A stretch of DNA of 64,000 nt, from NCBI RefSeq assembly GCF_004005965.1, contig NZ_SACY01000006.1:62001-126000 (forward strand), written 5' to 3'. The notes beneath the pieces are model-generated. The model was not told where the DNA came from, searched no databases, and saw only the letters and a program-made list of their open reading frames with translations. Within the stretch, counting starts at the first letter, position 1. Each line of letters starts with the position of its first letter. Made by a program: the position numbers and the translations under genes. Of the stretch, positions 27,483 to 35,300 are shown piece by piece. Source of the stretch: Sandaracinomonas limnophila. Its GTDB lineage: Bacteria > Bacteroidota > Bacteroidia > Cytophagales > Spirosomataceae.

Positions 27483-28631
27483 ATGGCAAAATACCTATTT
27501 ACCATTCAAGGAGAAGGCAGGGGACATTTAACCCAAGCAATTTCCTTAACTCAATTGCTTACAGAGGCCGGACATGAGGTGGTAGGATATGCAGTAGGAA
27601 CCTTTGAAAATCGTAAAATACCTAACTTTTTTTTGGACGTAATAGGCAACAAGCCACTCATTCAATACGAGGCCCCTTCAATCATCTATGGCGCAGGTCG
27701 TTCGGTAAAGTTAGGCGCTACTGCCATGCAAGCCTTTAAAAAATTTAAAATATTTAGAAATTCTGCTAAAAAACTTGGCAATTTTATAGATGAACTGCAA
27801 CCCGATAGTATTGTCAATTTTTACGAATCAATCACCGGTTTGTATTTTTTTACTAGTAAGTCGAAAATTCCATGTGTTTCCATTGGACACCAGTATTTAT
27901 TGTTGAACAAAAATTTTGTAACCATCAAGGAAAAGGCAATTGACCGATTTTTATTGAACATCAATACGAAAATTACGGCCTACGGCTCACAAAAATTCTT
28001 GGGACTATCTTTTGCTCCTTTAAAAAACGATGAAAAAAAGAAAATATATACCGTACCACCTCTTTTAAGATCTGATGTAAAAGAAATAAAAACTTGCAAT
28101 GAAGGTTCTTGGTTGGCTTATTTGACACACTATCGATTAGCAGATGAAATTGCAGTTTGGCATTTGCATAATCCAGACGTTAAAATTGATTGTTTTTGGG
28201 ATCATCCGGAAATAAAAGAAACGTTTGAATATTCACCAAATTTAACCTTTCACCCGATTGATGCGGTAAAATATTTGGATAAGATGTCGAAATGCGCTGG
28301 TTTGATTTCCACAGCAGGATTCGAATCTGTTGCAGAAGCTATGTATTTAGGAAAACCTGTTATGATGGTTCCTGTTCCTAATCATGTTGAACAGATGATC
28401 AATGCCTTTGATGGAGAACGTGCTGGAGCAGGATTTGCTGCTGAAAATTTCGATTTAGACCTTATGGCAGAATACCTTCCACATCACGAGTCTATCGAAG
28501 GGCAATTTCATTGGTGGTGCAAGAAGGGGAAGAATTTGATGTTGGGGCATTTGGAATCACTTTACCTCCCCCCAGCCCCCTCCTTCGCAAGGAGGGGGTG
28601 GCTTCGGTCCCTGAGCTTGTCGAAGGGCTGA
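27483..28631 (+). CDS. GT-B glycosyltransferase (MurG/GT28-like), repeat-extended C-terminus
   Basis: A 382-residue GT-B fold protein. The N-terminal FTIQGEGRGHLTQAISLTQLL is the acceptor-domain glycine loop, and AGLISTAGFESVAEAMYLGKPVMMVPV is the nucleotide-sugar donor region of GT28-like enzymes. The substrate is unknown; pairing with an LpxH-like enzyme suggests envelope glycolipid. The last 22 or so residues (from YLPPAP to SLSKG) are encoded by a GC-rich palindromic repeat, and the stop codon lies in that repeat. The native end was probably shortly after LGHLESL. Confidence 0.8.
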   Translation: MAKYLFTIQGEGRGHLTQAISLTQLLTEAGHEVVGYAVGTFENRKIPNFFLDVIGNKPLIQYEAPSIIYGAGRSVKLGATAMQAFKKFKIFRNSAKKLGNFIDELQPDSIVNFYESITGLYFFTSKSKIPCVSIGHQYLLLNKNFVTIKEKAIDRFLLNINTKITAYGSQKFLGLSFAPLKNDEKKKIYTVPPLLRSDVKEIKTCNEGSWLAYLTHYRLADEIAVWHLHNPDVKIDCFWDHPEIKETFEYSPNLTFHPIDAVKYLDKMSKCAGLISTAGFESVAEAMYLGKPVMMVPVPNHVEQMINAFDGERAGAGFAAENFDLDLMAEYLPHHESIEGQFHWWCKKGKNLMLGHLESLYLPPAPSFARRGWLRSLSLSKG

Positions 28632-28640
28632 AACCGGGGG
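28567..28640. repeat. GC-rich REP-like palindromes in 3' end of glycosyltransferase
   Basis: A perfect 10-bp hairpin CCCCCTCCTT (28576-28585), CGC, AAGGAGGGGG (28589-28598). It is followed by a second imperfect palindrome around GGTCCCTGAGCTTGTCGAAG (28606-28626), a type of sequence I recall as dispersed in many bacterial genomes. Base composition contrasts sharply with the AT-rich surroundings. Confidence 0.8.
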
Positions 28641-28655
28641 CGGTCAATACCTCAC

Positions 28656-29999
28656 TTATATAAACACCTGCATCTGTAGCGTCACAGTTCCCAAACGGTC
28701 TCCCGCTTTAATTTCACTATTTTCTACTTTATAGCTTGGGCGATTTTGGTAGTCGAGCGACAATTTCGATTTGTTGCCGTTTAGGTAATAATTAATTCCT
28801 AGATTAAATGTATTTGTAGGTAATCCATTTAGGCGGTCATAAGATGCCAAGGTAGCTGCTGCATAGGGCATCCAACGATTGGCTAATCCTTTCGTTTGGG
28901 AAGGCAACATATAGCCAATTTGCGAATAAATCACGTTTCCTGTCCCGAACATTGGATAAGCATTGCCATAAGTTGGCCCTTGACTTGTAATTGAATTGGA
29001 CGCAGTTAAAGTTGTACCTGTGGCTGGATTCATCGCTCCATTGTAACGCAAATAATTGTTTCCATAATTGGTATTGAAATAGCCCAAATAAGCAGAAATC
29101 ATTGAGTTTTTAGTCCCTACGGGCATGTCTAAAAAGCTTTCTATAGCCACATGTTGCATGGCTTGATAAAGCGTATCCCCCGATGCTGATTTGCTCCACA
29201 TGGCATTCGGTTGATAAGCGCCACCAATAGCAACATTAAAGATTTTTTTACTTCCTAAATAAGTACCATTCATATAAGGAGTGGTATGATTTTCGTGGTC
29301 AAAAAACTGGTAAATTAAATATCCAGCGGTTTGTAAACTGTGTCCTTTTGTAGCAAAATTAGAAACAGTTGATAAGGCTGGAGGCGTTTGTCCATTGGAA
29401 GTTACCGGGAAAGGATCACTCAAAACCGCACGATAATCGAATTTACCGACTTGTCCACGTGCGTAAATGCTTAATTTTCTTGAAAACTGGTCGATTTGGT
29501 CCACCGTTGTTTGTGCAAAAACGGGCACATCAGTGGTTAAAATAGTTCCAATACTTGGTTGAGAAAAACGTGATATTCCATTGGCGATGGTTAGGCCTCC
29601 ACCAATTTTCAATTGATTACCTGAACTTACACGATATTCTCCTAGGGCATCATGGAAGAATGGGGCAATTTTTCGATTCGAGGTGGAATTGTACATCGAA
29701 TTGAAATTGTTTTGACCAAATTGGAAATAAACAAAAGTACGATCAGTAATTTGCCCAAACAGTTGCATACGAGTTCTACGCAGCCCAATGTCAAAAGTAT
29801 TAGCCTGTGGGTCACCAATAACGGTTGTCCCAGGATTACTTTGATTGAAACGCAACCAGGCTTGATTCAGAAAGGTTACTTGGAAAAAACGAGAACCTGA
29901 TTCGTTTAACTTGTATTTCAAAGCTTCAGATTCTACAGCTGTTTGAGCGGAAAGGGATAGACTAAAAAAAGTACAAAATCCCAAAATTACTTTTTTCAT
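28656..29999 (-). CDS. Outer-membrane beta-barrel porin (phosphate-selective/OprO-like or similar)
   Basis: Predicted 447-residue outer-membrane barrel. Signal peptide MKKVILGFCTFFSLSLSA, predicted cleavage before QTAVESE; I use this Met rather than the one nine codons upstream. The mature protein has alternating aromatic/polar strands such as TRMQLFGQITDRTFVYFQFG, a conserved-looking segment FFHDALGEYRVSSGNQLKIGG, and a final strand ending VTLQMQVFI, typical of barrels. Substrate is not known. It lies downstream of the Oar-type receptor, separated by inverted arrays. Confidence 0.7.
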   Translation of the reverse strand: MKKVILGFCTFFSLSLSAQTAVESEALKYKLNESGSRFFQVTFLNQAWLRFNQSNPGTTVIGDPQANTFDIGLRRTRMQLFGQITDRTFVYFQFGQNNFNSMYNSTSNRKIAPFFHDALGEYRVSSGNQLKIGGGLTIANGISRFSQPSIGTILTTDVPVFAQTTVDQIDQFSRKLSIYARGQVGKFDYRAVLSDPFPVTSNGQTPPALSTVSNFATKGHSLQTAGYLIYQFFDHENHTTPYMNGTYLGSKKIFNVAIGGAYQPNAMWSKSASGDTLYQAMQHVAIESFLDMPVGTKNSMISAYLGYFNTNYGNNYLRYNGAMNPATGTTLTASNSITSQGPTYGNAYPMFGTGNVIYSQIGYMLPSQTKGLANRWMPYAAATLASYDRLNGLPTNTFNLGINYYLNGNKSKLSLDYQNRPSYKVENSEIKAGDRLGTVTLQMQVFI

Positions 30000-30117
30000 A
30001 CATTGGTGTTTAAATGCTTGATACAAATTTGAAAAACACCAACTTAAAATGAACTTAAAAAACTACAATCAATGAAATATTCTTTGATTTATTCAATTTT
30101 TTATTTAAAAAATAAAA

Positions 30118-30142
30118 AGTGAGCCAGTGAGCAAAGTAAGCC
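30118..30142 (+). repeat. GTGAGC array, left arm
   Basis: Three units AGTGAGCC, AGTGAGCA, AAGTAAGCC (8-9 nt) between the porin and the Oar-type gene. A 22-nt spacer follows, then the inverse array. Confidence 0.8.
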
Positions 30143-30164
30143 AGATTTTTAAATCGAACTACTT

Positions 30165-30223
30165 GCTCACTGGCTCACTGGCTCACTTTGCTCACTCTGC
30201 TCACTAGCTCACTTTGCTCACTG
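30165..30223 (-). repeat. GCTCACT array, right arm
   Basis: Seven units of GCTCACT plus one or two bases (G, TT, CT, A), the reverse complement of AGTGAGC. It ends 8 nt from the stop codon of the Oar-type receptor. Confidence 0.88.
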
Positions 30224-30231
30224 ACTCTCTC

Positions 30232-33200
30232 TTAGAAAGAATAACGTGCACCAACCTGCATCTGCCATCTTGAACCTAATTGATCGATAGAATAAGCTGA
30301 TGGAGGAGTTGAGAACTTGAATAAAGGGTCTGCAGAACCTGAATTTGTTCTTGTTAAGCCTAAACTTGCAGTTGAGTTAAATGTATTTGGTGAGAAATAA
30401 ATTCTACCCCAAGAAGAATTAATCAAATTCGTTGCATTAATAATATCCAATGAGAATTGTAAATCATTTCCTTTTTCGTTTAACTTAATCGTATGCAACA
30501 ATTTCAAGTCCATTGTTGTGTTCCAAGGTGTTCTTCCACCATTTCTTTCAGTAAAATTTCCTTTACGAGTACTTAAATACTCATCAGATTCTACGAAGTT
30601 CATGAAAGCCTGCGCTTGAACTGCTGCCGTTCCTGATTTAGCATCATCAACAAAGTATTTAGTTGCTTCAGTAACATCCTTGAATATATAGGCTAATCCA
30701 GCAGCTTGTGGTGTATTTGCTAAGGTAGAGTTAACAAATCCCCATGTGAATGGATTACCTGACTGTGCACTGATTACACCAGATAAAGTTGTGGAATGAT
30801 TTTTGTTCCAACCCTTTGTGTAACCAAATTGAGCAATAATTCTATGACGAATGTCAAAGTTTGAATAGGCTAATTTAGGATCATTAGGATTCAACGACTG
30901 ATTCAACTGCCAGTTAGATTCCATTGAGTTACGAATACCATTTGTTAAATCATAACTTTTTCCATAAGTATAAGCTGCCATGAAATTGAAACCAAAACTA
31001 TATGTTTTAGAAATCTGAGCGGTTAAACTGTAACGATAACCTTGATCAGTATTTGACAATTCATAGGCATTTGAAAAGTTTGAATTTAACTTTTGTCCTG
31101 TTGCACCACCCGACAAATATACTGGCATCTGGCGATCTGTATCGAATGAATAATATTTAACAGAGTCTTTCAAATTCACTTGTTGGAATTTCAAATCTGA
31201 AATAGTCTTTGTGTAGATACCTTCTAAAGTCAATTTGTAACCATTAACTGTTTTATCAACTGCTAAAGAACTTCTCAATACCTGTGGCATTTTAAAGTTG
31301 TTCGACATTGCATCTACCTGCGTTAAGCTTTTTTGACCATTGTTGAATGCAAATGTTTTTGCACCATCTGCCAATACATCTCCTTTGTTCTTACCAGCAA
31401 CATTGTTTACGTCAAAAGCGCCGAAACCAACACCGTCATTATAGAACGCATAACCTAACCAAGCGAATGGGATACGACCCGTAAAGATACCTGATCCACC
31501 ACGGATGATTGTAGAGCGATCTCCGTTGACATCATAATTAAAACCGATACGTGGTGATGCCAATACTTGACCGAAAATCTTATTAGAAACCTGATTCAAT
31601 GGAGTAGTTGCTGTGTAGGTAGTACCTGCATTTGCATCTGGTTTAGTAGCAGCCGTCTGTGGACTCAATGTTGGAGAGTCTGTAGAGGCTAAGTCGAAAC
31701 GCAAACCTGGAGATAATTTTAATTTGTCGTTTACCTGAATTTCATCTTGGAAATACACACTGTATAAACCTACGTTAAAAGATGCATACGGATTGTTAAA
31801 AATTGCATCGCGGTCATTGTTGGTAAATGAATAGGATCCACGCACACGGTTTACGTTTGATGCAAAGAAGTCTGCTAAAGATTTATAAGCCACACGACCA
31901 TTCCAAGAGTTCACAAAACCATAATCAATTTTATATAACTCATTGTGAGTACCTACTAAGAAGGTATGATTTCCTTTGAACCAAGTGAAGTTATCCGTGA
32001 ATTCAAATGTTTTTTGTTTCATGTTGAAAACTGTTGCCTCACGCTCATTTCCTAAAAAAATAGTACCACCGTTGTGAGAAATTTCAACTTGAGGGAAAGC
32101 GAAGTTTCCACTACTTGGCACACGGTAATCGCTGATATCTGAATAACCTAAAATTAAACTGTTTGAATAGTTTCCGAAATGTGATTTTAATTCTGCAACC
32201 GTAGAGCTATTTCTATTTACTTGTTTAAAGTCCATTGAACCAAAACGGAAGTTAGCTGCATCTCTTTCTAAGTTAGTTGCTTCTGAAGCCACAGAAGAGT
32301 TACGAATCGACAATTGATGTTTTTCTGAAATATTCCAATCTAAACGATTGAAGAATTTAGTCGATTTAGAATAAATGGAATAATCTGCAGCAGCACCTGG
32401 ATCAAAACCATATTTAGTTTTCAAGAAATCTGTGATTTGGTTAGCAGTAGTAGAATTTATCAAAGAACTTGGATCATTGGAACCGTAAAATAAAGGCTCA
32501 TTTCTTTGTGTAATTTCTTGATTTGTAAAAAAGAATAATTTGTTCTTTATCAAAGGCAATCCTAATCTAAAGCCCGTTTGAAAATCCGAATATCCAGATG
32601 GTATCTTTGCTCCATCGGAGGCATTGTTTGGTCCGGTGATAATTGCATTTCTGCCATAACCATAGGCAGAACCTTTCACCTGATTAGTTCCAGTACGCGT
32701 TACAGCATTAATAGAACCTCCTGTAAAATTACCAATCTTCACATCATAAGGCGCTACGTAAACTTGAACATCTTGGATTGCATCTAATGAAATTGGGTTG
32801 GTACGAGTAGAAGAACCTGGCATTCCAGAAGTTCCACTTTGACCTCCTAAAGAAGGTGAAAATCCGATGGCATCATTATTGATCGTACCATCAACGGTTA
32901 CGTTATTGTATCGAAAGTTTGTACCAGCAAAAGAGTTTGAAGAAGAGCCTTGCGGGGTTAAACGCGTCATATCCGTCAAACTTCTATTCAAAGTTGGTAC
33001 TGCTTTAATGGTTGTTTCGCCTAAAGTAGTCACTGCGCCTGAACGAGTTCCACCTTTATCAGCTTTCACAACTACCTCTTTTAATTGTGTAGCCTCTTCG
33101 GCAATCTCAATCGTAACAAATGGATTTGCTCCTAAAGTTAAATTTATGTTACCTTGCTTGAAAGTTGCATAACCCACAAAGGTTACACTTACAGTATATG

Positions 33201-33435
33201 GCCCACCTGGATTCATGTTTGCCAAGGTGAAGTTTCCATTGATTTGTGTGGAGGCACCATATTTAGTTCCTGTTGGCTCATGTATCATATATACAGTCGC
33301 ACCTGGAATTTCTTCCCCTTTTTTGTCCTTTACCTTACCTGTAAAAGTAGAAGTTGTAATTTGTGCCGAAACTTGAAAAATGAAGCCTATAAATAAGGCC
33401 GTCAGCGTCCATTTTACTTGCTTAAAATTGTACAT
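30232..33435 (-). CDS. Oar-type TonB-dependent receptor with carboxypeptidase-regulatory-like domain
   Basis: A 1067-residue outer-membrane receptor. Signal peptide ends at IFQVSA before QITTST. Then a beta-sandwich regulatory domain (GKVKDKKGEEIPGATVYM to VGYATFKQG), a plug starting near LKEVVVKADKG, and a large barrel ending VGARYSF with C-terminal Phe. YNNVTVDGTINND, DAIQDVQVYVAPYDVKIGNF and TGGSINAVTRTGTN are characteristic of the Oar/OmpA-related subgroup. Ligand unknown; no SusD partner follows. Its stop codon abuts a repeat array. Confidence 0.9.
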   Translation of the reverse strand: MYNFKQVKWTLTALFIGFIFQVSAQITTSTFTGKVKDKKGEEIPGATVYMIHEPTGTKYGASTQINGNFTLANMNPGGPYTVSVTFVGYATFKQGNINLTLGANPFVTIEIAEEATQLKEVVVKADKGGTRSGAVTTLGETTIKAVPTLNRSLTDMTRLTPQGSSSNSFAGTNFRYNNVTVDGTINNDAIGFSPSLGGQSGTSGMPGSSTRTNPISLDAIQDVQVYVAPYDVKIGNFTGGSINAVTRTGTNQVKGSAYGYGRNAIITGPNNASDGAKIPSGYSDFQTGFRLGLPLIKNKLFFFTNQEITQRNEPLFYGSNDPSSLINSTTANQITDFLKTKYGFDPGAAADYSIYSKSTKFFNRLDWNISEKHQLSIRNSSVASEATNLERDAANFRFGSMDFKQVNRNSSTVAELKSHFGNYSNSLILGYSDISDYRVPSSGNFAFPQVEISHNGGTIFLGNEREATVFNMKQKTFEFTDNFTWFKGNHTFLVGTHNELYKIDYGFVNSWNGRVAYKSLADFFASNVNRVRGSYSFTNNDRDAIFNNPYASFNVGLYSVYFQDEIQVNDKLKLSPGLRFDLASTDSPTLSPQTAATKPDANAGTTYTATTPLNQVSNKIFGQVLASPRIGFNYDVNGDRSTIIRGGSGIFTGRIPFAWLGYAFYNDGVGFGAFDVNNVAGKNKGDVLADGAKTFAFNNGQKSLTQVDAMSNNFKMPQVLRSSLAVDKTVNGYKLTLEGIYTKTISDLKFQQVNLKDSVKYYSFDTDRQMPVYLSGGATGQKLNSNFSNAYELSNTDQGYRYSLTAQISKTYSFGFNFMAAYTYGKSYDLTNGIRNSMESNWQLNQSLNPNDPKLAYSNFDIRHRIIAQFGYTKGWNKNHSTTLSGVISAQSGNPFTWGFVNSTLANTPQAAGLAYIFKDVTEATKYFVDDAKSGTAAVQAQAFMNFVESDEYLSTRKGNFTERNGGRTPWNTTMDLKLLHTIKLNEKGNDLQFSLDIINATNLINSSWGRIYFSPNTFNSTASLGLTRTNSGSADPLFKFSTPPSAYSIDQLGSRWQMQVGARYSF

Positions 33436-33460
33436 TTTTAATATTTATAATTTTACAACA

Positions 33461-33468
33461 CAAAATTA
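33461..33468 (-). promoter_or_regulatory. -7 element upstream of Oar-type receptor
   Basis: TAATTTTG on the minus strand, 26 nt before the start codon. No TTTG at 18-22 nt spacing. Confidence 0.45.
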
Positions 33469-33568
33469 CGAACATCAAAAAACGTATATGTTAACAAATT
33501 ATAAACAAAATATTACTTAAATATTAAATTCAAAAAAATAAAAATATAATTATTTTTATAACACGAGT

Positions 33569-33595
33569 AATGCCATCAGGAAACCCGATGGCATT
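33569..33595 (-). terminator. Hairpin after the small lipoprotein gene
   Basis: AATGCCATC (33569-33577) / GATGGCATT (33587-33595), a 9-bp stem with an additional GG/CC closing pair. No clear T run follows on the minus strand, so it may be a weak or factor-assisted terminator. Confidence 0.6.
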
Positions 33596-33627
33596 GACCT
33601 AAAACACCAATATAATTTCTTAATATT

Positions 33628-34011
33628 TTATTTTACCATTAATTCTAGCAATTTTACCTGAGAAGATTTCCCATTTTGATCTGTTGCTTGAAAGGTGAAA
33701 TTTATTTTTGAACCGGAGGGCAAATCCTCTATTTGATAAGATTTTAAATATTCAACTGACTTTTGTCCAACAAAATTTTGGACATCAAATGCTATGCCGT
33801 TTTTATACACCACTACGTATTCAATTCCAGCCTCAGCACTTAAAATGGCTTTTAATTGAACCAGCTCTCCTTTTACTCCAAAAACGGGAGCATTTACCTG
33901 AATTGTCGGGGAAGGCACAAGAGAAGAATCTTTTTGACAAGAAATTGCAATAAATGCTGTAATAGCTAGAATAAAAAATAGTTTTGGGAACTGAATTGCT
34001 ACTTTTTTCAT
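33628..34011 (-). CDS. Small lipoprotein of unknown function
   Basis: A 127-residue protein with a lipoprotein signal (Cys25 in IAISCQKD). The mature part reads like a single beta-sandwich domain: TIQVNAPVFGVKGELVQLKA and INFTFQATDQNGKSSQVKLLEL, resembling Ig-like or PKD-like folds. No family recognised. It is located between the AlkP-superfamily gene and the Oar-type receptor gene, in the same direction. Confidence 0.65.
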   Translation of the reverse strand: MKKVAIQFPKLFFILAITAFIAISCQKDSSLVPSPTIQVNAPVFGVKGELVQLKAILSAEAGIEYVVVYKNGIAFDVQNFVGQKSVEYLKSYQIEDLPSGSKINFTFQATDQNGKSSQVKLLELMVK

Positions 34012-34168
34012 TGTTTAAATTCGAACATTTTAACAATACAAAATTAGGCACATCGACTTGCAACTATGTTAAGTCAATGTTTAACAATCTTTATTAAATT
34101 GTTATCCAATCAAAAGCTTGATAACAATTTAATAACAAAAAGAAAGCAAATGGATAATATTGGAATGT

Positions 34169-35233
34169 TTACTTTTTAATAGATTTAAAATCCACCCGCA
34201 TCAAGTCAGCAACTTTATGAATTAAATCCTTGGTGTAAGTTTGCTCTTTGCTTGAAACTTCTCCCAAGTTGGCAACCCCTTTCCCCAGCATTACATACCA
34301 GGTTTGGTGGGAATCTAAAACCTTTTGTCCATGAGAGGTCCACTGAGATTTAATTGCCTCCCCACGACCATGATCTGTGGTAATTAATAACGTCGTATTA
34401 TCTTTAAATTCTGGATCAGATTGAACAAAATTCCAAATATCGCTTACATATTTATCAAATGAATGCGCTCCATCTAAATAATAAGAATAGTTTCCTTCAT
34501 GGGCAAATTCGTCCGTATCACCATAAGATAAAAATGCAGCCAATGGTTTTTCCTTTTTCAAATAATGCATAATCTGGTAATGCATAAATACATCCAAAAC
34601 TTCTCCTTCACCAAAAGGCCTGTGGGTGTCTTTTACCATATTTGTTAACAATTGAGCATTTGCGTCTTTTCCGACACTCACATATTCGTCAAAGGCATTT
34701 ATAACTGGAAATCCTGATCGATTTTCATTTAAAATTCGATCAAATGCTCCCCAAGCTCCAAAAGCCACCACCTTTCCTTTGTAAGTGGGTAAAGTATTTA
34801 AATACTCAAAAAAATTGGTATTGGGATTCGGTTTATAATCGTTAGAATTCACAGCTGTATCCACTTGACCCGTTGTCAATTCACTATACCCCGGATAAGA
34901 AAACCAATAGGGATTACTTACATTCATCATACTTCCCTTATCTCTGTTTCCATGAATTTGACCTTTCGATTGAATCGTACTCCAAAAAAATGGCATCAAT
35001 TTTTGTCTTCTTTCCTCGGCAGTATTTGCCCAATATTTCTTAAAAATTTCCAGGCTATCGCCATGATGATATTTTTTATTATTGGCAATTTCCGGATCCA
35101 TGCCACGAAATACATCTTGCCAACGAAGGCCATCTGTCATGATTACAATAACATGATGGTGATTTGTCTTAGTTTGAGCAAATAGTCCCAAATTAAAACA
35201 AAATGTAAACAGAATTAAAAGTCTTTTTATCAT
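34169..35233 (-). CDS. Exported AlkP-superfamily phosphodiesterase/phosphatase
   Basis: A 354-residue periplasmic enzyme. Signal peptide MIKRLLILFTFCFNLGLFA before QTKTNHH. Alkaline-phosphatase-superfamily metal motifs: IVIMTDGLRW, a putative nucleophile in YPGYSELTTG, SYGDTDEFAHEGNY, TTDHGRG and the late His in SHGQKVLDSHQTW. It most resembles type I phosphodiesterase/nucleotide pyrophosphatases; sulfatase activity is less likely as no CxPxR is present. Substrate unknown. Confidence 0.8.
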   Translation of the reverse strand: MIKRLLILFTFCFNLGLFAQTKTNHHHVIVIMTDGLRWQDVFRGMDPEIANNKKYHHGDSLEIFKKYWANTAEERRQKLMPFFWSTIQSKGQIHGNRDKGSMMNVSNPYWFSYPGYSELTTGQVDTAVNSNDYKPNPNTNFFEYLNTLPTYKGKVVAFGAWGAFDRILNENRSGFPVINAFDEYVSVGKDANAQLLTNMVKDTHRPFGEGEVLDVFMHYQIMHYLKKEKPLAAFLSYGDTDEFAHEGNYSYYLDGAHSFDKYVSDIWNFVQSDPEFKDNTTLLITTDHGRGEAIKSQWTSHGQKVLDSHQTWYVMLGKGVANLGEVSSKEQTYTKDLIHKVADLMRVDFKSIKK

Positions 35234-35300
35234 AAAATTTTATTTTTATAAAAATAAAAAAATCAAATAAGCACCCAATTTCCCCAAGGTAAACAAATTA

